Assembly: GCF_000960475.2 (NCBI RefSeq)
Contig: NZ_JZDQ02000004.1
Location: 124,001-188,000 of the forward strand
DNA from: Nocardioides luteus
Lineage (GTDB): Bacteria > Actinomycetota > Actinomycetes > Propionibacteriales > Nocardioidaceae
Length of the DNA stretch: 64,000 nt
Direction: 5' to 3'
A model generated the notes under the pieces. That model did no database searches, was not told where the DNA came from, and saw only the letters and a list, made by a program, of their open reading frames with translations. Within the stretch, counting starts at the first letter, position 1; each line of letters begins with the position of its first letter. This document shows positions 36,169 to 46,026 of the stretch, one piece after another. The translations under genes and the position numbers were made by a program.

Positions 36169-37764
36169 TCAGATGTTCACCGCGGCAACAGATGACTGGT
36201 CGTCAGGTGTCCGGCGGGCGAAGACTTCGCCCGCGGGCCGCGGGGTCGGCACGGTTTGCGCGGTCAGGCCGAAGACCTCCGGCCGCAGGCGGTGGCGCAG
36301 CTGCGCGGTGACGTACGCGGCGACGAGGAACATCACCAGGTCGGCGGCGATCAGCGCGAACAGCCAGGAGGCGTCGGCCGGGCCGTCGATCCGCTGCTGG
36401 ATGTGGAGGTGGGCGACCATCGCCGAGACGATGAATCCGGCGCCGGCGTAGAGCGTGATCCGCAGGTCGACCGTCTCCTCGTCGACACCGCGGACCCAGC
36501 GCCGGCCGACGCGGAGGAGCGCGAGCGAGGTCAGCGCGGCGATCACCGGGAGGAACGGCATCGCGTAGCGCGCGTGGATCCAGCCGCCGCCGGCGTGGAA
36601 GGAGGCCAGGTTGATGATGATGATGACGCAGTAGATGCCCATCAGCGCCCGCACGGCCAGGTTCAGCCGGCGTTCCAGGAGCGTCGGCTCCGGTCCGGGG
36701 AACACGACACGGCGCATCATCCCGTCGGGCCGCGGCCGGGCCCTCGCGTTGACGTCGACCACCATGCCGGTGACGGTGACGGCCAGCGTCGCCGCGGCGG
36801 CCACGATCCAGATCTTCGGGATGACGTCGTCGGCCCACAGCGAGCCGTAGAGGTGCAGGTAGAGCTCGGGGTTGACCAGCTGGAAGAGCGTGTCACCGTG
36901 GGTCTGCCGGGAGAACTTCTCGAAGAGCGCCGCGGAGGCGGTCGGGTCGCCGTAGAGCACGATGTTGCGTACGTAGAACCAGCCGATCACGACCACCGGC
37001 GCGAGCCCGATCCGGGCGGCCAGGAGCACACCCCGGCGGAACGTACGCAGGGTCGGGTCGCGCAGCCACAGCGCGGCCAGCACACAGCCACCGAGCACGA
37101 GGACCGCCACCAGGCCGGTCGAGCGGAAGCTGGCCGCGGCGACGCCGGCGACCGTCGCCCAGATCAGCCGGTCGCGGGTGACGCCTTCGCGGACCATCTG
37201 GAAGCCCAGGAGCAGCGTCAGCGAGGCCGCGACCGTGCCCCAGCCGTCGTTGTAGATCGCGCCGCCGTCGTAGGTCACCGCGCCGCAGCCGAGCACCATC
37301 GCCGCGGAGAGCACCGGCACCACCCGGCGCCTGGGCACCAGCTCGCGGGCCAGCAGCCCGACCAGGATGATGCTCAGCGCGTAGCCGAGCGCGTTGAGCA
37401 GCCGCATCCCCAGCAGCGTCACGCCGACGTTGCCGACGGCGTCGCCGAGCCACACCAGCGGCACACTCATCACGTAGAACAGCGGCGGGTGGTTGGCGAC
37501 CCAGATGTCACGACGCGGCTCGTCGAGCCCGAAGAGCGCCTCGGCGAACTGCGGATAGCGCACGGGGTCGGCCGGGGTGTTCGTGTCGATCGTCGGCAGC
37601 ACGCCCTGGGACAGCACGATCGCGTACGCCGCGTGCTGCTTCTCGTCCGCCTTCAGCAGCGCCGGCATCCCGATCGCGTACTGCGCGCTCATCGCGAAGC
37701 CGAGCGCCCCCAGCAGGAGCAGGCATACGGTCACCTGGGACAGCGAGCGCGGAGGCGTGGGCAC
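36169..37764 (-). CDS. GT-C-like polytopic membrane protein (DUF2142/GT39-like), paralogue A
   Basis: Membrane protein of 531 residues with about eleven helices. The first outside loop carries ADEKQHAAYA (acidic DE pair near residues 39-40), the usual position of the catalytic acid in GT-C transferases using polyprenyl-phosphate sugars. [36 protein letters not shown] and GGGWIHARYAMPFLPV recur in the paralogues at 39137 and 43183. It would move a sugar onto an envelope acceptor outside the membrane. The donor and acceptor are unknown. Confidence 0.75.
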   Translation of the reverse strand: MPTPPRSLSQVTVCLLLLGALGFAMSAQYAIGMPALLKADEKQHAAYAIVLSQGVLPTIDTNTPADPVRYPQFAEALFGLDEPRRDIWVANHPPLFYVMSVPLVWLGDAVGNVGVTLLGMRLLNALGYALSIILVGLLARELVPRRRVVPVLSAAMVLGCGAVTYDGGAIYNDGWGTVAASLTLLLGFQMVREGVTRDRLIWATVAGVAAASFRSTGLVAVLVLGGCVLAALWLRDPTLRTFRRGVLLAARIGLAPVVVIGWFYVRNIVLYGDPTASAALFEKFSRQTHGDTLFQLVNPELYLHLYGSLWADDVIPKIWIVAAAATLAVTVTGMVVDVNARARPRPDGMMRRVVFPGPEPTLLERRLNLAVRALMGIYCVIIIINLASFHAGGGWIHARYAMPFLPVIAALTSLALLRVGRRWVRGVDEETVDLRITLYAGAGFIVSAMVAHLHIQQRIDGPADASWLFALIAADLVMFLVAAYVTAQLRHRLRPEVFGLTAQTVPTPRPAGEVFARRTPDDQSSVAAVNI

Positions 37765-37828
37765 CTCGACAAGCTAGTGCTCCTCGGTGCCGTTCAGGTG
37801 ACGTCTGGGCGAACGGTGTCGATCGCTT

Positions 37829-39127
37829 TCAGTCGGCGACCATCGAGGAGCCGGCAGCGACCTGCTCGCGGGTCGTACGCCGCCGCACGTCGCGCCGGTG
37901 GCGCCAGATCTGCACCACGCCGACGCCCCAGAACAGGTACTGCACCGACATCGCCCAGCGGAACGCCTCCGGCGTGTAGGAGGTCGAGTCGCCCGCGGTG
38001 CGCCAGTCGAGGATCCAGCCGACCAGCACGATCACGAGCAGCGCGGCGACGAAGCCGCCCTGGTTGATGATCCCGCTGGCGCTGGCCATGCGGGCGGGCG
38101 GGTTGCTGGTGCGGCCGACGTCGAAGCCGATCATGGAGGCGGGGCCGCCGAAACCGACCACGCACATCAGGAGCAGCAGGACCGGCAGCGGCGCCTCACC
38201 CGGCCAGGCGAGCACGAGGGTCCACACGGATGCGATCACCGCGATCATCGTCAGCGCCAGCGTCGAGCGGTGCCAGGGATGGCGGCCGGCGAGGATCCCC
38301 ATCACCGGGCCCGCGGCCAGGGCGGCGACGACGGTGACCGAGAGCAGGGTGCCGGCGAGGGTGTCGGAGAGCCCTTCGGAGGTCACCAGGAACGGGAAGC
38401 CCCACAGCAGCCCCATCAGGTGGGAGCTGAACGGGGTGGAGAAGTGGATCCAGAAGCCGAGGCGGGTGCCGGGCTGGTACCAGGACGCCTTCAGGCTCCG
38501 GAAGACCTCGCGCGGGTTGAGCGCGATGCCGCGGCGGTGCCGGGTGCCCGGGCCGTCGTGGACGAAGAGCAGCAGGAGGACCAGCAGGACCGGGCCGATG
38601 AGGGCGGCCGTCAGGTAGGCGCGGGTCCAGCCGAGGTGGCCGAGCGCCCAGGTCATCGGGACGGCGGCGGCGATCGCGCCGATCTGGCCGATGGTGCCGG
38701 TCAGCTGGCTGACCAGCGGCACCTTGCGGGTCGGGAACCACGACGGCACCAGCCGCAGCACGCAGATGAACGTCATCGCGTCGCCCATCCCCACGAACGT
38801 ACGTGCCAGCAGCGCCAGCGGGTAGGAGTCGGCGAAGGCGAAGCCGGCCTGTGCCACGGCCAGGATCACGGCCCCTGCCGAGAGGACCGTACGCGACCCG
38901 AACCGGTCCACCAGCAGCCCGACCGGCACCTGCATGAGCGCGTAGACGAGCAGCTGGAGCATCGTGAAGACGGCCAGCTGGCTGGCGCCGATCCCGAAGC
39001 GCTCGGTGGCCACCAGCCCGGCGACGGCGAGGCTGCTGCGATGGAAGACCGCCAGCCCGTAGACCGCTACGCCGATGCCCCACACGAGCCATGAGCGTGC
39101 GGATGACTGGGGATCTTCGTGGCTCAC
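37829..39127 (-). CDS. MFS transporter, 12-helix type
   Basis: Inner-membrane permease of 432 residues. The first helix is followed by HRSSLAVAGLVATERFG, and motif A appears as GLLVDRFGSRTVLSAGA. Unlike the drug pumps at the left end it has twelve rather than fourteen helices and resembles the oxalate/glycerate-like or phthalate-like MFS groups; the substrate is unknown. It lies between two GT-C-like paralogues on the same strand, with 64 and 9 base gaps, so the three genes may be one transcript. Its position suggests transport of a metabolite for the same envelope pathway, which is inference. Confidence 0.85.
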   Translation of the reverse strand: MSHEDPQSSARSWLVWGIGVAVYGLAVFHRSSLAVAGLVATERFGIGASQLAVFTMLQLLVYALMQVPVGLLVDRFGSRTVLSAGAVILAVAQAGFAFADSYPLALLARTFVGMGDAMTFICVLRLVPSWFPTRKVPLVSQLTGTIGQIGAIAAAVPMTWALGHLGWTRAYLTAALIGPVLLVLLLLFVHDGPGTRHRRGIALNPREVFRSLKASWYQPGTRLGFWIHFSTPFSSHLMGLLWGFPFLVTSEGLSDTLAGTLLSVTVVAALAAGPVMGILAGRHPWHRSTLALTMIAVIASVWTLVLAWPGEAPLPVLLLLMCVVGFGGPASMIGFDVGRTSNPPARMASASGIINQGGFVAALLVIVLVGWILDWRTAGDSTSYTPEAFRWAMSVQYLFWGVGVVQIWRHRRDVRRRTTREQVAAGSSMVAD

Positions 39128-39136
39128 ATAGGGATG

Positions 39137-40786
39137 CTACGGGGTCTTCGGGGTTGACGAGGTCGCGGTGCTGGCCCGTGGACGGCTGGGAGCGACCTCG
39201 GTCACAGCCCCGGTCTGCACCGGCGCGGCCAGGGTGCGGGCGGCGTCGAACGTGCCGGGTCGCATCCGCCTGCGCAGCTCGGTGGCGACGTAAGCGGCGA
39301 CGGCGAACATCACCAGGTCGGCCGCCACCAGGGCGACCAGCGCGAAGGTGCTGCTGACCGGCCCGTCGACGTACTGCTCGGTGTCGAGGTGGCAGACCAG
39401 GCCCACGACCATGAAGGCCAGCGAGACGCCCAGGCCGATGCGCAGGTCGCGCGCCTCGTCGATCGCGGTCGGCCCCGGGTGCGGTCCCGTCGGGATGGAT
39501 CGGAGCGGGAAGACGCGACCCAGGCGCAGCGCGGCGAGCCCGGCGCCGGCGGCGAGGAACGGCAGGAACGGCACCGCGTAGCGGGCGTGGATCCAGCCGC
39601 CGCCGGCGATGAACCCGGCGACGTTGACGAGGATCAGCAGGCAGTAGCCGCCCAGCAGGGCCCAGATCGCCAGGTCCTGGCGGTGCTGCATCGTGCTCTG
39701 CGGAGCGAGGCTGATGCGGCGCAGGACACCGGTGCGGCGTGGGTTGGCCTTCGCGGCCGCATCGAGCACCAGGCCGACCACGGTGAGCGTGAGCACGATG
39801 ACCGCCGCCTGGCTCCAGGTGTTCGCGATGTTGCCGTCGGTCCACAGGCTCCCGAGGAGGTGACCGTAGAACTCCGGGTTGACCAGCTGGAACAGCGTGG
39901 TGCCGTTGGGCTCGCGCCCGAACTTCTCGAAGAGCGAGCTCGACGCGGTCGCGTCACCGTAGATCTGGATGTTGCGCACGTAGAACCAGCCGAACACGAC
40001 CACCGGTGCCATCCCGATGCACGCCGCGATCGCGACCGCGCGCCAGAAGGAACCCCGCAGGAACGTACGCAGCGACGGCTCCCGCAGCCACATGGCCACC
40101 AGCACGCAGAGGCCGAGGAAGAAGACCGCAACCAGGCCGGTCGAGCGGAGCCCGGCCGCCGCGACCCCGACCGCGGCCGCGGCGATCAGGCGCTCGCGAG
40201 TCACCCCCTGGCGGATCATCCGGAACCCGAGGAAGAGCGTCAGGAAGGCCGCTGCCGATGACCAGCCGTCGTTGTAGATCCCGCCCCCGAGGAACGTCAT
40301 CGCGCCACAGCCGATGCACATCGCGGCCGCGATCACCGGCACCGCGGGGCGCCTGGGCACGAGCTCACGCGCCAGCAGACCGACCATCACCGTGGTCAGG
40401 GCGAAGCCGAGGGCGTTGAGCAGCCGCATCCCCAGCAGGGTCAGCCCCGGGGAGCCGACCGCGTCGCCGAGCCACACCAGCGGCTGGCTCATCACGTAGA
40501 ACAGCGGCGGGTGGTTGGCCACCCAGATGTCGCGGTGGGCCTCGTCGGCCCCGAAGAGGCTCTCGGCGAGCTGCGGGTAGCGCACCGGGTCGTCGGGGAT
40601 GTCGGTGTCGATCGTCGGCAGCGTTCCCTGGGAGAGCGCCACCGCGTACGCCGCATGGGCCCGCTCGTCCGCCTTGAACAGGGCGGGCATCGCGATCGCC
40701 ACCTGGGCGCTCATCGCGAAGCCGAGCACGCCCAGGAGCAGGACGCAGATCGTGGACTGGGACATGGAGACCCGAGGGACAGACAC
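39137..40786 (-). CDS. GT-C-like polytopic membrane protein (DUF2142/GT39-like), paralogue B
   Basis: Close relative of the protein at 36169, 549 residues. The GTG at 40786 is chosen because its first 14 residues then align position by position with paralogue A (proline at 4, SQ at 9-10, T12, C14); the ATG at 40765 would cut this off. Conserved segments are FKADERAHAAYAVAL, ANHPPLFYVMSQPLVWLGD and GGGWIHARYAVPFLP. About eleven membrane helices are present. The family is likely to use lipid-linked sugars. It is the first gene of a block with the MFS gene and paralogue A, and is separated from uvrB by a strong hairpin. Confidence 0.75.
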   Translation of the reverse strand: MSVPRVSMSQSTICVLLLGVLGFAMSAQVAIAMPALFKADERAHAAYAVALSQGTLPTIDTDIPDDPVRYPQLAESLFGADEAHRDIWVANHPPLFYVMSQPLVWLGDAVGSPGLTLLGMRLLNALGFALTTVMVGLLARELVPRRPAVPVIAAAMCIGCGAMTFLGGGIYNDGWSSAAAFLTLFLGFRMIRQGVTRERLIAAAAVGVAAAGLRSTGLVAVFFLGLCVLVAMWLREPSLRTFLRGSFWRAVAIAACIGMAPVVVFGWFYVRNIQIYGDATASSSLFEKFGREPNGTTLFQLVNPEFYGHLLGSLWTDGNIANTWSQAAVIVLTLTVVGLVLDAAAKANPRRTGVLRRISLAPQSTMQHRQDLAIWALLGGYCLLILVNVAGFIAGGGWIHARYAVPFLPFLAAGAGLAALRLGRVFPLRSIPTGPHPGPTAIDEARDLRIGLGVSLAFMVVGLVCHLDTEQYVDGPVSSTFALVALVAADLVMFAVAAYVATELRRRMRPGTFDAARTLAAPVQTGAVTEVAPSRPRASTATSSTPKTP

Positions 40787-40890
40787 GCTTCCGACGCTAG
40801 CTCGCGAAACTGACGGGACACGCGGCCCACGGCTCACAGGCGGTGAACAGAGCGCGACGTGCGGGTGAGCGATCGTCGACGCCAGGCTTG

Positions 40891-40922
40891 TTCGTGGTGG
40901 GTCGTTCGTGGTGGGTCGTTCG
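40891..40922. repeat. 14-bp tandem repeat in intergenic region
   Basis: TTCGTGGTGGGTCG occurs at 40891-40904 and 40905-40918 with four further bases of a third copy. It lies between the divergent-side start of paralogue B and the uvrB terminator. The 258-base gap (40787-41045) otherwise holds a GC-rich hairpin-like stretch near 40941-40970 and no gene. Confidence 0.8.
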
Positions 40923-40982
40923 CGAAGCGGCTACTTCGTCGCCGGCGCGCTCGCTTCGCTCGCGCGCCGCTCCTCGTTCGTC

Positions 40983-41042
40983 GGGAGCCGGCGTAAACCC
41001 TAGATGGCGCCTTCGGCGCGACGGGGGCTTACGCCGGCTCCC
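40983..41042 (-). terminator. Long-stem terminator of uvrB
   Basis: The 14-bp arm GGGAGCCGGCGTAA (40983-40996) pairs perfectly with 41029-41042, enclosing a smaller GCGCC/GGCGC hairpin. It begins three bases after the uvrB stop codon. Confidence 0.8.
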
Positions 41043-41045
41043 TCC

Positions 41046-43172
41046 TCACTTCGTCGCCTCCATCATCTGCCGCAGCTCCTTCTTGAGCTCGGAGATCTCG
41101 TCACGCAGCCGGGCGGCGACCTCGAACTGGAGCTCGGCGGCGGCGCCCTTCATCTGGTCGGTGAGGTCGCCGATGAGCTGGGCCAGGTCGGAGGACGGCA
41201 GGCCGACGAGGCCGCGTTCGCGGGCCTCGCGGGCGGCGTCGCCGAGCATCGGGGTCGGGGACTTCGCCGCCGTCTTACCGGCTCGACCCTTGGCCTCGGT
41301 GCCGGCCCAGGTGTTGAGCAGCTCCTGGGTGGACTCGTCCTCGCGGGCGAGCATGTCGGTGATGTCGGCGATCTTCTTGCGCAGCGGCTGCGGGTCGATG
41401 CCGTTGGCCTCGTTGTAGGCCATCTGGATGGCGCGACGGCGGTTGGTCTCCTCGATCGCCGACTCCATGGAGGGGGTGATCTTGTCGGCGTACATGTGCA
41501 CCTGGCCGGAGACGTTTCGGGCCGCACGGCCGATCGTCTGGATCAGCGACTTGTCCGAGCGGAGGAAGCCCTCCTTGTCGGCGTCGAGGATCGAGACCAG
41601 CGACACCTCCGGGAGGTCGAGGCCCTCACGGAGGAGGTTGATGCCGACGAGGACGTCGTACTCCCCCAGCCGCAGGTCGCGGAGGAGCTCGATCCGCTTG
41701 AGGGTGTCGACCTCGGAGTGCAGGTAGCGGGTGCGGATCCCGGCGTCGAGGAGGTAGTCGGTGAGGTCCTCGGACATCTTCTTGGTGAGCGTGGTGACCA
41801 GGACGCGCTCGTTCTTGGCGACCCGGTCGTTGATCTCGCCGATCAGGTCGTCGATCTGGCCCTTGGTCGGCTTGATGATCACCTCGGGGTCGATCAGGCC
41901 GGTCGGGCGGATGATCTGCTCGACGGTGTCGCCACCGACCTTGTCGAGCTCGTAGTCGCCCGGGGTCGCGGAGAGGTAGATGGTCTGGCCGATCCGGTCC
42001 AGGAACTCCTCCCACTTCAGCGGGCGGTTGTCCTGCGCGCTGGGCAGCCGGAACCCGTGCTCGACCAGGTTGCGCTTGCGGGACATGTCGCCCTCATACA
42101 TCCCGCCGACCTGCGGGACCGCGACGTGGGACTCGTCGACGACGAGGACGAAGTCCTCGGGGAAGTAGTCGAGCAGGCAGTTGGGCGCCGAGCCGCGCTC
42201 GCGGCCGTCGATGTGCATCGAGTAGTTCTCGATCCCGGAGCACGAGCCGACCTGGCGCATCATCTCGATGTCGTAGGTCGTACGCATCCGCAGCCGCTGC
42301 GCCTCGAGCATCTTGCCCTGCTTCTCGAAGGTGCTCAACTGCTGGTCGAGCTCGGCCTCGATGCCATTGATCGCGCGCTCCATGCGCTCGGGACCGGCGA
42401 CGTAGTGGGTCGCCGGGAAGACGTAGAGCTCCTGGTCCTCGGTGAGCACCTCGCCGGTGACCGCGTGCAGCGTCATCAGCCGCTCGATCTCGTCGCCGAA
42501 GAACTCGATCCGGACCGCGTGCTCCTCGTAGACCGGGAAGATCTCCAGGGTGTCGCCGCGCACCCGGAACGTGCCGCGGGTGAAGGAGAGGTCGTTGCGG
42601 GTGTATTGGATCTCCACCAGCCGGCGCAGGATCGAGTCGCGGTCGTGCTCCTCACCCACCCGCAGCCGGATCATCCGGTCGACGTACTCCTGCGGGGTGC
42701 CGAGACCGTAGATGCACGACACCGTGCTCACCACGATCACATCGCGCCTGGTCAGCAGCGAGTTGGTGGCCGAGTGACGCAGCCGCTCGACCTCCTCGTT
42801 GATCGAGGAGTCCTTCTCGATGTAGGTGTCGGTCTGGGGGACGTACGCCTCCGGCTGGTAGTAGTCGTAGTAGGAGACGAAGTATTCGACCGCGTTGTCC
42901 GGGAAGAGCTGACGCAGCTCGTTGGCGAACTGGGCGGCGAGGGTCTTGTTGGGCTGCAGCACCAGCATCGGACGCTGCAGCTGCTCGGCGGTCCAGGCCA
43001 CCGTCGCCGTCTTTCCGGTGCCGGTCGCGCCGAGGAGGACGACGTCCTTGACGCCGTCCCTGATCCGCTTGGTGATCTCCGCGATCGCCGCCGGTTGGTC
43101 GCCCGAGGGCTGGTAGTCGGAGACCACCTTGAACGGGGCGACACGACGCTCGAGATCGGTGACAGGACGCAT
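41046..43172 (-). CDS. uvrB: Excinuclease ABC subunit B
   Basis: Central protein of nucleotide excision repair, 708 residues from the ATG at 43172. UvrB receives damaged DNA from UvrA and recruits UvrC. The Walker A motif GATGTGKT is at residues 48-55. The beta-hairpin that clamps the damaged strand contains [15 protein letters not shown]. Helicase motifs follow ([39 protein letters not shown] and QTIGRAARN), and the C-terminal UVR motif for UvrC contact is [16 protein letters not shown]. Length and order are normal. It is preceded ten bases upstream by the GT-C-like paralogue C on the same strand. Confidence 0.98.
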   Translation of the reverse strand: MRPVTDLERRVAPFKVVSDYQPSGDQPAAIAEITKRIRDGVKDVVLLGATGTGKTATVAWTAEQLQRPMLVLQPNKTLAAQFANELRQLFPDNAVEYFVSYYDYYQPEAYVPQTDTYIEKDSSINEEVERLRHSATNSLLTRRDVIVVSTVSCIYGLGTPQEYVDRMIRLRVGEEHDRDSILRRLVEIQYTRNDLSFTRGTFRVRGDTLEIFPVYEEHAVRIEFFGDEIERLMTLHAVTGEVLTEDQELYVFPATHYVAGPERMERAINGIEAELDQQLSTFEKQGKMLEAQRLRMRTTYDIEMMRQVGSCSGIENYSMHIDGRERGSAPNCLLDYFPEDFVLVVDESHVAVPQVGGMYEGDMSRKRNLVEHGFRLPSAQDNRPLKWEEFLDRIGQTIYLSATPGDYELDKVGGDTVEQIIRPTGLIDPEVIIKPTKGQIDDLIGEINDRVAKNERVLVTTLTKKMSEDLTDYLLDAGIRTRYLHSEVDTLKRIELLRDLRLGEYDVLVGINLLREGLDLPEVSLVSILDADKEGFLRSDKSLIQTIGRAARNVSGQVHMYADKITPSMESAIEETNRRRAIQMAYNEANGIDPQPLRKKIADITDMLAREDESTQELLNTWAGTEAKGRAGKTAAKSPTPMLGDAAREARERGLVGLPSSDLAQLIGDLTDQMKGAAAELQFEVAARLRDEISELKKELRQMMEATK

Positions 43173-43182
43173 GACACCAAGG

Positions 43183-44772
43183 CTACGCGGGACCACCGAC
43201 AGTTTCGGCTGCGATCGCCTCGCTGCGCCCGACGACAGAGCGCCTCCGCGTCGGCGGGCCCCAGACCAGCGGCAGCACGACGGCGGCGGCCGCGCAGAGC
43301 GCGCCGACCCCTAGCACCACGTACGGCAGTGGCCTGATCTCGGGCAGCATCCGATCCATCCCCAGGTGGATCTGCGTGCGCACCGACACGGAGAAGGTCG
43401 CGGCGGCCATCCCCATCAGGAACGCCGAGATCAGCGCCGCCGCGATCTCCTCGCGCCGGCGGATCTCGCCCCACGGCAGTGCGTCGACGATGGCCAGCAG
43501 GCCCACCGAGAGCACGATCGCCACCAGCGGCATGATCGTCATCAGGTAGCGCTCGTGCGGGTTCCCTCCCCCGGAGCGGAACTGGGCGAGGTTGACGATG
43601 ATCACGAAGGCGTGCGCGATGAGCACGAGCAGACCGACGGTCGCCACCGACGGCACCCGGGGCGCGCCGACGACCAGGCCCTGCTCACGCCCGTGGTCCC
43701 GCAGGCGCGCGCCGACCCCGAGAGCCAGGCCGAGCAGCGCGACGAGGGTGATGGTGTCGATCACCCAGTGCAGGCCGGTGCCGCGCAGCTGATACGGCAC
43801 CCAGAGATGGTCGTACCAGCCGTGCCAGAAGCGCGGCGCGGTCATCACCTCGAACCAGGTGTCGACCTGGACCCGCTGGTAGCGCTCCAGGAGCGCCGTG
43901 CTCGCGGTCGCGTCGCCGTAGAGCACGATGTTGCGTACGTAGAACCAGCCGATCGCCAGGCCCGGCACCCCGGTGGCGATCGCAGTCAGCCAGGTCGCCC
44001 GGAGGAAGCCCTTCCGGCCACGGTCGCGGAGCAGCAGCGTCACTCCGAGCGCGGCGCCGCACATGATCACCGTGATCACCCCGGGTGCCTTGGTCGCCGC
44101 GGCCAGGGTGCCGGCGACGGCCATCACGATCATCCGGTTGCGGGTCACCCCGAGGCGGAGGATGCGCAGGGTCGCGAGCACGGTCAGGGACGAGGCGGCC
44201 ACCGCGAGGCTGTCGTTCATGATGAAGCCGGCCGAGACCGCCAGCACCGCCGGGGAGGCGGTGATCGCGGTGGCCAGCAGCGCGGCGGCCGGTCGCCGCG
44301 GGGTCACCTCGAAGGCGATCAGCCCGACCAGGAACACCAGCGCCCCGTACGCCAGAGCGCTCGTCACCCGCATCCCGGCGATCAGCACCTGTGGGTTGTC
44401 GAGCGTGTCGGCGAGCGCGACCCACGGCACGCCGAGGAGGTAGTAGAGCGGCGGATGGTTGGCGGTCCAGATCATCCGGTGGCGATCGAACTCCTCCCGG
44501 TTCGCGCCGCGGGTGATCTGCGGGAAGCGGTCCCTGTCCTGGGCCACGGGCGTGTCGATCGTGGGCAGCTCGCCGCCGTGGAGCGTGATGGCGTACGACG
44601 CGTTCGGGCCCTCGTCACGGGCGTGGTAGGACAGCGCCTGGGTGGTCGCGAAGTAGAGGCTCATCGACGCCGCGAAGGCGGCCAGCAGGGCGAGGACGGC
44701 GACCAGCCGGGCCGACGGCCTGGCAGGCGCGTCCGTCGGCTCGGAGGCCAGGACCGCAGCGGCGTGACTCAT
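43183..44772 (-). CDS. GT-C-like polytopic membrane protein (DUF2142/GT39-like), paralogue C
   Basis: Third and most divergent member of the local family, 529 residues from the ATG at 44772; a longer reading to 44865 is cysteine-rich and implausible. Shared landmarks are [49 protein letters not shown] and [15 protein letters not shown]. About eleven membrane helices are predicted by hydrophobicity. It is separated from paralogues A and B by uvrB but lies on the same strand, with only ten bases to uvrB, so read-through into uvrB is likely. The role is inferred to be transfer of a sugar from a lipid carrier. Confidence 0.72.
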   Translation of the reverse strand: MSHAAAVLASEPTDAPARPSARLVAVLALLAAFAASMSLYFATTQALSYHARDEGPNASYAITLHGGELPTIDTPVAQDRDRFPQITRGANREEFDRHRMIWTANHPPLYYLLGVPWVALADTLDNPQVLIAGMRVTSALAYGALVFLVGLIAFEVTPRRPAAALLATAITASPAVLAVSAGFIMNDSLAVAASSLTVLATLRILRLGVTRNRMIVMAVAGTLAAATKAPGVITVIMCGAALGVTLLLRDRGRKGFLRATWLTAIATGVPGLAIGWFYVRNIVLYGDATASTALLERYQRVQVDTWFEVMTAPRFWHGWYDHLWVPYQLRGTGLHWVIDTITLVALLGLALGVGARLRDHGREQGLVVGAPRVPSVATVGLLVLIAHAFVIIVNLAQFRSGGGNPHERYLMTIMPLVAIVLSVGLLAIVDALPWGEIRRREEIAAALISAFLMGMAAATFSVSVRTQIHLGMDRMLPEIRPLPYVVLGVGALCAAAAVVLPLVWGPPTRRRSVVGRSEAIAAETVGGPA

Positions 44773-44871
44773 CACACGACTCCCGTGGGTTGGGCAGTAC
44801 GAGCCGCACCTTCGCGAGCTCGCGTGGGACCCTAGAGCACATCGATGGCCCACCGTGCAGGTCACGCCGGA

Positions 44872-46026
44872 TCAGAAGGTGAACGCCTGGCGAACCTCGT
44901 CCTCCGTCAGGCCGTAGTCGGCGAGGCGGTAGTCGTGCCTGGGCCGGGCGCTCCCGGAGCGGGACTCGGCGTCGATGCGGGCGACCTCGGCGCGGGCGGC
45001 GTCGCTCCACGGGATGTCGAAGTGGGCGTAGATGCCCTCGACGGTGCCGACAGGGTCCTTGACGAATCCCCGGTAGTCGACGTCGAGGAACTGCGCCTGG
45101 TCATAACGCTGCCGGGCTTCGCCGAAGGAGCGCCAGGATCGGGAGAGCATCTCCAGCTGGGTCGCCCCGATGGTCTCGCCGACGAACGTGGTCGACATGC
45201 CCGCGGTCGCCTCGGCGGAGAGCGAGCAGCCGGAGGCGACCGAGACCACCGGGTCCCGGTGGGTGACCACGACGAGCGCGTCCGGGTAGACCTCCATCAG
45301 CGCGTCGAGGGCGACCAGGTGGGACGGGTTCTTGAGCACCCAGCGCTTGTCGGTGTCGTTGAGCCCGATGAGCTGCAGCGAGCGGCGATGGTGCTCGTAC
45401 GCGTCGCGCCAGTCCTGCTTCGCCAGCCAGGCCGAGTAGCGCGGGACGTTGGCCAGCGACTCGAACGAGATCGACTTGCCGCTCTGCCGCAGCACCCGCC
45501 AGCACTCCTCCACGCTGGTCGCGTCCATGTAGTGGATCCCCATGAACTCGGGGTTGGTGACGTGATGCTGCCGGTAGGCGTTCTGCAGCGCGTCGAAAAC
45601 CGGGTCGTCCTCCCAGGTCTCGCGCGGCGGCCGAGGCTGGGGGAACTCGGTCAGCCAGGTCTCCAGACCCTGGTGCGCCGGGTCGGCGGCCAAGAGCCGG
45701 TGCAGGGCGGTGGTGCCGGTGCGGACGAGCCCGGTGACGAAGATCGGCCGCTCGATGCGTACGTCCTGGTGCTGGGGGAACTCCGCGAGCCGGGCCTGCG
45801 TCATCAGCCGGCCGACGAGGGCCGACTTCACCTGGGCGCGGTGGAAGTAGTTGCCGACCGGGGTCAGCCCGGCCTCGGGCGAGGCGAGATCCTCGACGAG
45901 GAGTCGCAGCCCCTCCTCGTGGTCGGTCCCCCCGAAGTCGCTCAGCCCGGTCGTGCGGGTGGCGGCGGCGCAGATGTCCTCGTACGTCCCGACGTCCGCC
46001 CGCTCGCGAGGAACCGTCTCAGTCAT
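44872..46026 (-). CDS. Sulfotransferase-family protein (Rv3529c-like)
   Basis: Protein of 384 residues with the 5' phosphosulfate-binding loop FVTGLVRTGTTALHRLL (residues 96-112) and the 3' phosphate segment VVVTHRDPVVSVASG, of the sulfotransfer_3 type. The start overlaps the upstream SDR gene by eight bases. A sulfotransferase-like gene followed by an SDR is part of the KstR regulon in mycobacteria (Rv3529c-Rv3530c), and the box upstream of this pair supports the same control here. The reaction is unknown; sulfation of a steroid-derived or lipid product is the obvious guess. The family also includes proteins with no proven sulfotransferase activity. Confidence 0.85.
   Translation of the reverse strand: MTETVPRERADVGTYEDICAAATRTTGLSDFGGTDHEEGLRLLVEDLASPEAGLTPVGNYFHRAQVKSALVGRLMTQARLAEFPQHQDVRIERPIFVTGLVRTGTTALHRLLAADPAHQGLETWLTEFPQPRPPRETWEDDPVFDALQNAYRQHHVTNPEFMGIHYMDATSVEECWRVLRQSGKSISFESLANVPRYSAWLAKQDWRDAYEHHRRSLQLIGLNDTDKRWVLKNPSHLVALDALMEVYPDALVVVTHRDPVVSVASGCSLSAEATAGMSTTFVGETIGATQLEMLSRSWRSFGEARQRYDQAQFLDVDYRGFVKDPVGTVEGIYAHFDIPWSDAARAEVARIDAESRSGSARPRHDYRLADYGLTEDEVRQAFTF

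Noticed and set aside
41004..43337. Long + strand frame opposite uvrB
   Set aside because: uvrB is certain on the minus strand; the opposite frame is an Asp/Leu/Val-rich shadow with no domain.
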